Assembly (NCBI GenBank): GCA_032622095.1
Contig: CP136062.1
Coordinates: forward strand, 155,058,875 to 155,122,874
DNA: 64,000 bases
Direction of reading: 5' to 3'
Source: Siphonodentalium dalli
Taxonomy: Eukaryota > Mollusca > Scaphopoda > Gadilida > Siphonodentaliidae
The notes below the pieces were generated by a model. That model did no database searches, was not told the DNA's origin, and worked only from the letters and a program-made list of their open reading frames with translations. The position numbers were made by a program, and so were the translations under genes. Of this stretch, positions 1 through 11,300 are shown in pieces. Within the stretch, counting starts at the first letter, position 1. The number at the start of each line of letters is the position of its first letter.

Positions 1-689
1 GTAACCCGGGATTGTCCTTCTTAATGTCATTATTTTTTTGTTTTATATCAATATCTTTTTTTAAATCATTAAATATTTATCCTTGCGAAAATATCTAAGT
101 GACATCTGGAAACTAATAACTTAATATTGTTACGCCATTATCAAATTACAATCCGTCATAAAAGCATTCATATTATTTTGTCCGTATCGGTATTGACGAC
201 AAATAGCCACAAAATATCTGTCGTGATTCACATTTGGCTGATTAAGCTATTGTCTTACACTTGGTGCTCATAAACCTCGACCGACATAAATACAATGTCA
301 TCATAAACATGCATTGTGCGGGAGTCCCGTGAGTGACCAGACAGACAATGGGGGATTAGGGGATTAAATGTAAAATAATAACCTTTTGCTGTTTCGTGCA
401 GAATGACGTAATTTTTCTCCAGATTAAAACAGCCTGTTACGAACAAATTGGTTATATACCAGCATCAATGCACACTTTATAAAATATTGCTTTCTTCACA
501 TTGTCATGATTCAACCACGGCCCATGCGTCTTTGAATGTCCGTCTTGTGAAAACTGAAGATGATTGCATATCACTGTGTGATCGCTTGGTTGATAGAGTT
601 GTCGATCGGGTTTCCCTTTGTACTGTCGATCTATTGAGCGCTTTTATGAATTAGCTTTCTGACTCCATGCTTTCAGTCTCCATTTGCGG
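1..689. other. No gene seen
   Basis: AT-rich sequence without convincing coding potential. Short open frames here are not supported by any recognised family. The copy B counterpart is 35,025-35,936. Confidence 0.6.
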
Positions 690-1252
690 TAAAAAAAAGT
701 TTAGCCAAATGAAATTTTTATTAGCCAAATTCGAAAAAGATTAGCCATTGGCTAATTTGGCTACCGACAGCGTGAACGCTGATTTATAACAAATGAAAAG
801 AATAGATAAAGATTGAATTAACACGAATGCCGATTTGAAAACATACACATGGACAAGAATATAACTTCGTAAATATTTAGAGCGTATGTACATTACTTCT
901 TCGTTATATATTTGATTTATATTGGGCCAATGACAAATTAGTGTTACGTCATATCAGCTTACTTACAAAATGGCTTGTTTTGGACAATTTAAATTTGCTT
1001 CCGGTTTTATGAAACTGATTATTTCAATAAATACGAGAGATATGATGCCGTGATTCCGCTTCTAATTATGTATAATATATATATTCTACTTACCGTTTAG
1101 TGCGTTTTTGAAGCACAAGTCGGTGTGGTCAAAATCCGGCTCTTTGACCGAGTTGAGCGGACTCCATCTCGATCGAGGGATTTCAACAGCCGGTTTCCGT
1201 CAGACCTGTGCTCATAACAGGAGTTTTTCTGGACCATGTTTTTACACGGGAT
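690..1252 (-). repeat. Dispersed repeat, copy A (inverted relative to 34,376-34,900)
   Basis: Its reverse complement aligns with 34,376-34,900 at roughly 75% by eye. Shared landmarks are 'TATGAGCACAGGTCTG', 'CGACTTG-GCTTCAAAAAC', 'TATCTCTCGTATTTATTGA' and several TTAGCCAAAT units at one end. No protein was recognised in either orientation. It may be an unclassified transposon or a duplicated gene fragment. The copy B counterpart is 35,937-36,499. Confidence 0.75.
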
Positions 1253-3110
1253 ACATCAAATTGATGGGTAAGAAAATATATGTCTACGTATATATGAGGC
1301 CTTTATGTAACAAAAATATTTGTTTTCTATTTTGAAACTGTTTTTTTTACTGAAAAAAATAAATAAAAATTAGGCCCCGCCAAGTTGAATACATTTCTAT
1401 GGGATTAAGTATTATTGGGGGTGGAGTAAATCTTTGATCTGGGGACCTGTGCTTCAACTGTCCCACTTATTCTCAAATATGAATGTTGTATATTTGTCAA
1501 ATGACGAAAAAATTAGGCAGTTCGTTTGTCAGATAGTTAGATATTACGATTATTCGATAGTCCGAAAGTCGCGAATATGTAAATATACATGTAGGTCGCG
1601 CTAGCTTTCAGAATAGCATGTAGTTTCCTCACATACGGAAGCTGGCATCCGTTTCAGCATCGCGTTAAATTATTACACGTGTATGTGTCGCTCACGCACG
1701 TGCATGTACGTGAATCTTTATATAGAGCACCAATAAGTCACATATGTTGTAACATACATGTATAAGACACGACAAAGACGAACATTTGGATATCTGTGTA
1801 TCATTTACGCAATTATATATACGCGTGTGTTAATTGTCTGTTCCCAAATGTATGTATGGTGTTTAAATTTGATACCGGTGGGATTCTTTTGCGCATGGTG
1901 ATGCCTCAGGGAACATTTATTTTATGTTGATGAGGCCCGACTGTTATTCATGTCCACGTCGCTGTAAATTCTTAAGTATCGAACTCTCGGAATATCGAAC
2001 ACTAAGATTAAAGAACTGTCGCAATAATAAATTATTTGATTAACGAATCCCATGTATTGGCGTACCCTCGAACACAAATACAGTCAGACCATTAAAGTTT
2101 CATCCTATTACAGTATCACAACTGGTCAACTGGTCCCGCCAATGTGATGCGATGCTGGTGGGCCCTGTTGAATTGCTAAGATGCTGTCATGGCAAATTTA
2201 CGCTGTTAAGAACATGTACGTTATTTGTTCTAAAATTGTCGTTTGTGCGGCGTTCGGAAAATCTGCAATATGAAAAGCCATTGTGTGTATCAAACATTCC
2301 AACACATATATATTGCGAGATATGTTTATATTGGTTGTACTAGTTGTGGCAAATCGACTATAGCAAGATGGCAATTCACATCGTTTTGCAAACACCAGAG
2401 CAGCCATTATTATATTTGTTCAAAATGTCTATGTTTTGTTATGTTCCAAACATGCACTGGTCTTATTCCAAACCGCTCGTATTAGCCATACACCCAGAAA
2501 ATGACAACATTTGAAAAATAACGGTACTTTGTCTTAACAGCATCAGTTCGCCCGAATCGCATTATAGCAATTCAGCAGAGACCACCAGCATCACATCACA
2601 TCACATTAGCAGGACCACTAAGTCTTGATCAGGGGTGCGTATATTCCAGCTGGAACCGCACGTATCAACAGTATACATATCAGTTACCTTTCAACAAAAT
2701 ACTAAGAACACAATTTACCATCAGTTGCAAACGAAACTAATCTAGGATATATGTGAGATAAGTGGTTGTACAAGTAATAGTACCCCAATACGCTATACAT
2801 TTGACGATATATTTTCTTCGATAACACGGATTAAAGAGACTTAATCAAATTATAGTTATTTTTACTGAACTTCTATTAATTTGTATACAATAAGTAAAGA
2901 CCGTAGTTATGTAATGTCACTGGTTTGATGCCTATTAAAGCAATTTCCATGCATAGGGAGTAAGTGAGACAAAGTCCATTATTCCGATCCGACAAATTTA
3001 TTTTTCGCTTACATGTGGTGTCTGGTTAAGGACATTCGGGACAATGTATACCATGAACACAATCAACATAATGTAATACACATTACAACGTACATGTAGA
3101 ACATTGGTCT
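1253..3110. other. No gene seen
   Basis: AT-rich sequence with a few ACGTG-containing runs near 1,675-1,715 and a short ATCAC run near 2,590. Nothing coding was recognised. The copy B counterpart is about 36,500-38,356. Confidence 0.55.
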
Positions 3111-3139
3111 GCGTAATCGCTATGTGTAGTAAACGTGAA

Positions 3140-3716
3140 AACATAGAACATCGGCTTGAGCAATCGCCAAATATATGAATATGATCACGTGATTCAAGAT
3201 CACGAATCGACAATTGGAAGTGACAGGATTATTTAGAGCGCATGAATAACAATCATACAAATCAGTGAATGTCATGATAAAATGATATTTTCAAAAAATA
3301 AAGTTTACTTCTATGCAAAAGTTGAATAATCGCTTGGCCAAATATCGAGTTGTGGGCAATTTATGTACGTTACAAAAGACTCGAATGAAATGAAATTAAC
3401 ACATAAAAGCCAAAATAAATTAACCAGTATATATTGAAGCATGCAAAACCATGATACACAATGTAGAAACGATAACATGAGCCACATACAGATATATGAA
3501 TCTAATCACGTGAATCGCTATCAGCCAAGAACAATTGAAAGACACAGGATTATTCACGAATATAAATCAAATAAATCAGACAATGGCATAAAATGAAATG
3601 GCATATTCGATAAGATAAAACTAAATTGTACTTCTACGCAAAATTATAATCATCTCTTAGTCAAATATCGGATTGCGGGTGTACAAACGTCCCAACATAT
3701 TGAATTGAAATGAAAA
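3140..3716 (+). repeat. Old tandem duplication, two diverged units
   Basis: 3,140-3,400 and 3,474-3,716 align with gaps. They share 'ATATATGAAT-TAATCACGTGA', 'ACAGGATTATT' and 'TACTTCT-TGCAAAA', with a period near 335 bp. Function unknown. The copy B counterpart is 38,386-38,962. 3,717-4,200 holds nothing recognised. Confidence 0.6.
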
Positions 3717-4202
3717 CATGAAAGCAACCAGCAGATATTCCTCTGCTGTTCGTTAATTCAAGAAGCAAGCGAAAAGACTGGTTGCAATATAAAGTGACGC
3801 CATGTGCAGTATGGATATGTTCACCTTGATGTCATAATAAACAACCGACCTCTACAATGTTATAGGCTTCCAGGGTAAACAGGTTTAACACGGTAGCCAT
3901 TGACAGCGTTATTAGTATGTCCTCTTTGTAACTTGAGACCCGCTCTCATTACTTTAACAACGCTAACGTTGATAGTTCAAAAATAAAATATGTATATATC
4001 AGGTGTTCAGAAGTATATGTAAATAATAGCTGGATAGAATTCGATTTAGCCGAAGTAAATTTGGATCGAGTTTCAAAAAGTTTCCGAATATGAGTTGCTG
4101 CTATGCTCGGTCTGGAACATTGAAGTGAAAGTGCATGGGGCGATACTTTGGACCGAAAAAATTAGAACATCAGTGCCAATTGGTCGAAAACAGACGTACA
4201 GT

Positions 4203-7200
4203 GACGCCCCAACCAACACAACTACGAGTTGCTCCGCCCGCGCGCCCCGTTACCGTCACTACCCGCGCCCGCTGTCCCATCCCGTCCATCCCGGTTATGG
4301 TTAGGGTCCCGTCCCAGTTAGGGTTAGGATCCGCCCCGTCCTGTCCCGTTTATGATTAGTGCTATAGTGTAAAGGTCCCATCTCGATCTATCCCTGTTAT
4401 ACTAGGGTCCCGTCACGGCCCTTATCGTCCCGTGCCGATTACGGTCAGTGTGTGGGTCCAGCCCCGTCCCGGTTATGGGTAGTGTTAAGGTCCCGTCCCG
4501 CCCCGATTCGGATTAGAGATAGGTTTAATGTCCTCCCGCTGGCATTCGGATTAGTGTAGGATTAAGGGCCGGCACACACCGCCGCGGTTGGGTAGGGGAA
4601 CCTAAAGGGCCCGCCCCGGTTAGAGTTATGGTTAAGGGCCCGTCCCTACACGGTTCGGCTTAGAGTTAGGTTTAAGGTCATGTACCAGTTAGGGTTAAGG
4701 TTTACATCCCGTCCTGTAAGGGTTAGAGTCCCGTACCTGTTAGAATTAGGGTTACGGTTCCGTCCCGATTAGGGTTGGGTCCCATCCTCCCCGGATTAGC
4801 TAGAGTTAGTTTTAATGTCGAGTCCCGCTTAGAGTTAGGGCTCGGTTTACGGTCCCGTCACATCTCGGATAGTGTTACGGTCCCCTCCCGGTTAGAGCTA
4901 AGGTTAAGACCATGTCGCGGTTCGAGTCAGGGTCTACTCATAATTAGGTTAGGCTTAAGGTCCAGCCCCATCCGCCACGGTTTGAGTTGGGTGTTGGTTT
5001 AAGGTACCGTAACGTTTCGGTTAGTGGTAGGGTCCGTCCCAGTTAGGGTTAGTGTTAGGCCTAATTTACATTCCCGAGCCGTCCAGTCACAGTTATGGTT
5101 AGGGTCATACTCTGGTAGGGTTAGTGTCTCTCTCCATCCCGGGTTAGTTTCCCGACTCGTCCCGTCCGGTTAGGGTTAGAGTTATGGTCCCATCCCGCCA
5201 CGTCCATCTTGGGGTACCTCCCCGGTTATTGTCAGGGTTAAGCTCCCGTCCCGGTTAAGGTTAGGTTCAATGTTTCGTCCAAGTTAGAGTTAGGGATATG
5301 GCTCTAAGGTCGAGTCCCGGTTAGTGTTAGGAATCCGACTGGTCTCGTCGCAGTCAGGTTCTGGTGAATTTCCAGTTCAGAGCCGTCCAGTCCCGGTTAG
5401 GGTTATCGTTAAGGTTAGTGTTAACGTCCCGGACGTCCCATGACACTGGTCCCGGTTTAGGGTAATGGTTAGGGTTAAGGTCCCGTTCCAATCCGTCCAG
5501 TTCTTGCTACTGTTAGGATACCGCCCTTGTTGTGGTCCCGTCCCTTCCCGGTTATGGGTTAGGCTCAAGGTCCCGTCCAAGTTCGAGTTAGGAATCGGAC
5601 AAAGGTCCAGTCCAGGTTAGTGTTAGGGTCCCGACTGGTCCCGTCCCAGTTATGGTTATTATGAAATTCCAGCCCAGAGCCGTACAGTCCCGGTTATGGT
5701 TAGTGTTAACGTCAGGTCCTCTGGCCCCGTCCAGTTTTATGGTTACGTTTAGTGTTAAGGTCCCGTTCCAACCAGTTACGTTCAGTTAAAGGTTATATTA
5801 GGGTGCCGTCCTGGTTAGGGTCCCGATTCGTCCCGTCCGCTGTCGGGTTTACCCGCCAGGTAACGATTGTTGTCAGTTAGTACTGTAGTAACATCCCGTA
5901 CCAGATAGGGTTAAACTCCCGCCAAGGTTATGTTTAAGGCTCCGTACCGGTTAGTGATAGGGCCCTGACCAGGTTAGTTGTGTTGTGTTTAAGTTCCCGC
6001 CCGAACCGTCCAGTCCCTTTAGGGTTTGGGTTATGGTTTTGCCAAGGGTTGAGGTCCCGTCACGGTCAGGGTTGGGGCATAGGCCCCGTCCTGTTAGTGT
6101 TTGGGTCCCGCCCAATTAATTTCCGTGTCAGACCCCCGACATGATTATGTTACAGTACCGTTCCGAACCACCACATCCAAATTAGAATCCCGCCCGTCCG
6201 GTACGGGTTAGGGTTTAGCACCAGTCCCGGTTGTATTTATGTTAACCTCCCGTTCTGGTCCGTATTAAGGTTTAGGTCCCGTCCCCTTTGTGGTTAGGCT
6301 TAAGGCCTCTTTTCAGTTATTGTTATTGCCCCCGACTGGTGCCGTCCCGGTTATGGTTATGATTAGTTTTAACGTCCCTCCCCTGACTTCCGCCCCGGGG
6401 TAGGGTTAGGGTTCCGGTTAGAGATAGGGTACCGTCCTATGGTCCCGTCTCTTCCTTGTTATGGTCCCGGCTCGTCCCGTCCGATGTACGGACCATCCGG
6501 ATCCACCATCAGGTTACGAGTATTGTTAGTGTTAGGTTCCAACCGTCCCGGTTAGAGTTAGGGTTAAGCTCCCGTCCCGAATAGGTTAGGGTCAGGGGTC
6601 ACGTCCCGGTTAGTATTGGGTTCCCCTAACGGTTAGCGTTATGGTCCCGTCTCGGTTAGGGCTAGGGTTAAATTCCCGTTCAGAGCCGTCCAGTGCCGTT
6701 TAGGTTTAGGGTTATTGGTGTAGCCAGTGTTAATGTCCCGTCAGGGTTGGGTCAATGTCCCGTCCTGCCTGGCTTAGGGCCCCGCCCCGTTCAGTTCCTG
6801 GATAGGGCCCCGATCCGGTTAGGGTTAAAGTTACAGTCACTCCGACCCCAACATAAAGGTTATGGTCCCGTCCGGTCGGACTAGGCCTGTTCAGTCTTAG
6901 AGTTAAGCTGCCGTTAGGGTTATGTTTATGCTTTATTTCCCGTCCCGGTTAGAGTTAGGGTTTCGTCCCGCCCCGGTTAGGATCCCGACTTGTTCCGTCT
7001 GCGGTTAGAACTATGAGTCACGGTCCAGCTAGAATTACGGTCTCGTCCAGTCTGGGTTAAGGTTGGGGTCCCGCACCGTTTCGCTCCGGGGTAGGGCCCA
7101 GGTTCGGTTATGGTTAAGTTACAATCCGTTCCGAACACCCACATACAACTTATGGTCCCGTCCGGTCAGGGTTAGGATACCGCGTCGTCCTGTTCAGTGT

Positions 7201-7420
7201 TAGGGTTAAGATGCCGTCCCGGTTAGGGTTAGGCCTAAGGTCGCGTCCCAGTTAATGTTAGAGTCGCGTCCCGCCCCGGTTAGGGTTAGGGTACCGATTT
7301 GTCCCGCCCGCGGTTAGATTAATAGCCACGGCCCGGGTCCAGCTAGAATTACTGTCCCGTCCCTTTAGGGTCCCAACACGCCTGTCCTGGTTAAAGTTCC
7401 GAGTCATCCGGTCCCGAAAT
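4203..7420 (+). repeat. Degenerate telomere-like satellite, copy A
   Basis: About 3.2 kb built from variants of GGTTAGGGTTA alternating with GTCCCGTCCC, in units of roughly 20-30 bp. It is much richer in GC than its surroundings. TTAGGG is the telomere repeat of molluscs and most animals, so this resembles a heavily mutated interstitial telomere-derived array. A higher-order period near 300 bp shows: the block containing 'AGAGCCGTCCAGTCCCGG' near 5,385 recurs near 5,685, and 'GTCCAGCTAGAATTAC' near 7,022 recurs near 7,335. Short open frames inside it are by-products of the repeat. Confidence 0.9.
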
Positions 7421-7682
7421 TTTCCTGACAGACCAGAGCGGTAACTCATTTTCAGGCCACTTTTTGAAAGCTGATCCTAATTGTGTTCGGCCCCGTTGGC
7501 CGCTTACGAATGAGAGGTAATTTCCCACCGTTCTCGGATTTTGCCGAATGATCAATAAGGAATTAGTAACGGAATTCACGTCGTTTGATGAATGGAAGCG
7601 CGTGTAGATATATTTACGACCGAAATAGTTAACCGTCAATGCTCATATAATCCAAACAATTGGTGGTGATTACTTAAGACGA

Positions 7683-7805
7683 CGGCGATGAATATGATGA
7701 TGCCGGCGATGATGTTGATGTTGATTGTGATAACAGATAGCAGTTATGATGATTACGATAATGACCATGATGATGACAACGGTGATAATGGTGATGATGA
7801 TAATG
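7683..7805 (+). repeat. Imperfect GAT-rich microsatellite, copy A
   Basis: Interrupted GAT/GATGAT runs just 3' of the RGK gene's last exon, between it and the large satellite. The copy B counterpart is 42,930-43,052. Confidence 0.75.
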
Positions 7806-7824
7806 CTCTACATGGATATATAGT

Positions 7825-7830
7825 TTTATT
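7825..7830 (-). promoter_or_regulatory. Candidate polyadenylation signal, RGK gene copy A
   Basis: AATAAA on the minus strand, about 350 bp after the stop codon. It is the clearest hexamer before the GAT-rich repeat and is identical in copy B (43,072-43,077). The 3' end was not verified. Confidence 0.4.
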
Positions 7831-8179
7831 TCAGACTATACATAATTATCCATAACTTACAAAATAATCATACGTTATATGCTACGTTTATGTTATATAT
7901 ACATATGCATCTAAGTGTACAACATATGATTCCATGATTTTGAATAATTTCGATTTGAATATATCTGAGTTACAAATGGATGACAGGATATGGTTATTAG
8001 CTTCAAGTATTCTCTGTTTAAAATGGTATACATGTTTCCTTCTCAACACTGACAAAGATAACACATTACCACACAGCACTTGTGCTACACGATCTCACAT
8101 AACCGATGATAAATATATAACAATTGTTATAATAACATCATTTCATACTCTGAATGTTGCTGAACAGGTGACTGATAAA

Positions 8180-8388
8180 TTATAATTTCATCAAATTTTC
8201 ACAGGATGCTTTACTCTTGAAAATGCGTGGTAAAAGTGCCTTCATCTTCCTCCCTGAGCCTGTTCGCGCGTTGTTGTGCAAAGAGTTTTGTTTATGAATA
8301 CCGACCAACAACTCATCCACGTTGTGATGGAAGAGTGTCGATGTCTCCACAAATTTGCAGTTGTATGACAGGGCGACTTTTTTCCCTT
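8180..8388 (-). CDS. RGK GTPase copy A, exon 4 (C-terminus)
   Basis: Acceptor TTTTTTTACAG|AAGGG. It encodes residues 200-268 and ends with TAA at 8,182-8,180. It holds EGKK, CKFVETS (G5-like), HHNVDELLVGI, a basic region (RKMKALLPRIFKSK) and the terminal SCENLMKL. RGK proteins end in a basic, calmodulin- and 14-3-3-binding tail with a conserved Cys near the end, not a CAAX box. The same is true here. Confidence 0.92.
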
Positions 8389-11300
8389 CTGTAAAAAAAG
8401 AGACATTCGAAAGTTAAAATGAATGTCAAGGAGGGGCAGAGGTAGCTTGTTTCAACATCGGAGGCCATGGAAACAAATTCACAAAGTAAATATTTCATAA
8501 AGAAAGCAGCATCATAACAATTGTGGATTCACTGCAACTCTAGTGTAATTATAGAGCGCAAACAATTGTGCATTTGTCAGAGAGGATACCATTTTGCAAT
8601 TTGGCACTCTTTCTTCCAAAACACCACTTCCTGATTTTCAAGTCAAAACAATTTTCCTACAAAAGAACAACTTGAAACATAGAGGATATCTAATGAGTCG
8701 CACATGTATACGAAAGTAATCAATCGAGTGCACTAAATTATATTCGAACCGAGCTTTTGTGAGGCTAGAATCGAATTTATTGGAATAATACAATTCGCAT
8801 AGAAATGCGACGAATTTAAGATCCATTTTATCACAGTCACACATAAGCGAGGAAAAACGACCTCGAAAAGGCTGGGGTTAACAAAATTAATATTGAGTTC
8901 CTTATCACAACCAAATATGATGTAAATGCACATTCAAGAGCGAATATATGTAATTTCAAATGTGTCTTTTCATGTTGAACAATTTTGTCAACAACCCGTA
9001 TCAACCATGTTATCTCACACCCAACACTAAATAACGCAACAAAAATCGAATATCGTAATTACATTATGTTTAACATAATAATAAAGTCCCCGAATTGGCT
9101 TCGACACCATTGATATAAGCCCTTACGTCACTGCGCGCAGCGATAATACACGTGTGTCTTACTAAAACATTGGGACGGGGTTAACGGTTAATTATGTGAT
9201 AAACCGGTGTACTGCAGATGTTCACAATGATTCAACTCACGTTCAATTTAATTTAGAATTGTTATTTCTGCTCAAAAACATTTAGCTTATTTCTGACTCA
9301 TGATTTATCTCCCTTTGCGACAGTACATACTCTTCATGGGCGATGTAATAGACTAAATTACTGTTTTTTTCACTCATGCACGACGACTCAAATTCATTAA
9401 TTTATTGGATATATTCTATTGAAGAGAGTTGGAGATGGCCCCATACATAGCTGGATCTAGGTAAAGTATATTTAAGTGTTTTGTGCGTCTAGTGAACATA
9501 TTTAAACTTTTGAAGATATTGACCCATTGCTAGAACATCTGAAATAATATATGTAATAAACTGTCCATGGAGATGTTAACCATGTCATCACAAAATAGTT
9601 TCTCCCATCAGGTATAACAGTATATATTGGAATGACATATTATTAGCAGACGACAGACGAACATATAATACAAGTGCAGATGAGTCATACCTATATATAA
9701 TGTTCAGAAAATAGTTTCTACACTGGCCGGTTGTAGAACTTATCTGAACATTTCATTCGGAAACTACTAGTAATTCAGTGTTTGGCAAAGACACGGTACT
9801 CACCTCCGGCGGCGATGACATTTGTCCGGACAAGATCGCACTTGTTCTCCACCAAAATGATGGGCTTGGTGACTTTGCTCACTCGGCGCAAATGGAACAG
9901 GATGTCAATTGCGTGGCGAAAGGACTTCCGGTCTCCTCGCGAGTAGACAACTACGTAGAATTCGCAGTCATGAGTTGGAACCATATTCTGTAAAAGGGAG
10001 AACAACCAGGTAAGCGTAAACTCTTACAGTTGTAGGCTTCCTCATTGAGTAACCTGATTTTCCAGCGAACTTAAATTATTGTTATAGTGTGTAATAAGTT
10101 AACAACTCAACATCATGGAAATATTTTTGTTGAGTGATCTGCTTACATCAAACTAGAACTGTATAGTATAACCTTCCAACAATGGTATGTATCTGTATAA
10201 TATTATATAGCTACCAACGACAACATTACACGAAACACTATCGAATTGGTTCAGTAAACTTATATATTTTACTATAGATACGAACTAGTCACATACAGAA
10301 CGAGTTTCGGAATGATTGCGCAAAACCATAAATAGTAATGTTTTGAATAATTGTTCCTGTGCGTGGAATATATTATCATAAATCAGTTCGAACTTGTATG
10401 TGGTAGTTGGGTGGTGGTAATTAGTCTCCTTAAACATAATTCATTGAAATAAAATTTGAGCAGAAATGTCAACATAGGTCCTCATTAATTACTAGATTAA
10501 ATCTTACCTGATTACAGGATAACACCTCGATGTCCATATTCCCATGTTACCGTTCTCATATTCCTTTATTATCAGGATTCAATGTGATGCTCATATCGTA
10601 GATTAGTCATGGTAGTGATTTATCTCGTTTATTTGAAGTAACCACCTCAACCAGTAGCCATGACGGATATCTCTTCTGAACGTATATGTCCGTATCATGT
10701 TACGGATTAAACTCATGTAATATAAACATATGTTGAAACTGTCTCTTTATTGTCATGTTTGGAAATCAGTATTTTGTTTCTGCCCCACGTCATCTTCCAG
10801 GGATTCAAATTTGATGTTTGCCCCGAGTTATGGTTAGAGTTATGGTTCGGTACCAATTGTTCCGCCCGGACGAAGGTCCCGTCCCGGTTAGGATTATGCT
10901 TAAGGTCCCGTCGTATCCCTGTTAGAGTTACGGATCAGTTTATGGTCCCGTCTCGGTTTGTGTTATGGTACGGTTCCGTCCTCGTTAGTGTTAGGGTACC
11001 GTCCCATACCGGTTCGGGTTAGGATTGAGGTCGCGTTCCGGTTAGAGTTATGGTTAGAGTTATTGTCATCTTTCAGAGATTCAAATTTGATGTTTTCCTA
11101 AGGTCGTGACACCCAACTATATTCAGTGACATGTTCGTATGTTAATATGAATTTGTCATAACAGCAGCTATGTTCAGTCACCCCCACTTTCTACACCACC
11201 ACTGTTTAATTAAATTGGTTTTACTTGTCGTCGGACGAGTCGATTTCCACCAAACGGTGCAAATAGTATACGGTAGATATCCTAGTTGTTTAAAGTTGAG

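Noticed and set aside
4203-7420. Many open frames of 60-90 codons in the telomere-like arrays (also 39,450-42,667 and the small intronic blocks)
   Set aside because: They arise from the GC-rich repeat itself, which lacks in-frame stops. Translations are low-complexity and frame-interchangeable.
9778-9993. 71-codon plus-strand frame
   Set aside because: Antisense to RGK exon 3, which has splice sites and family motifs on the minus strand.
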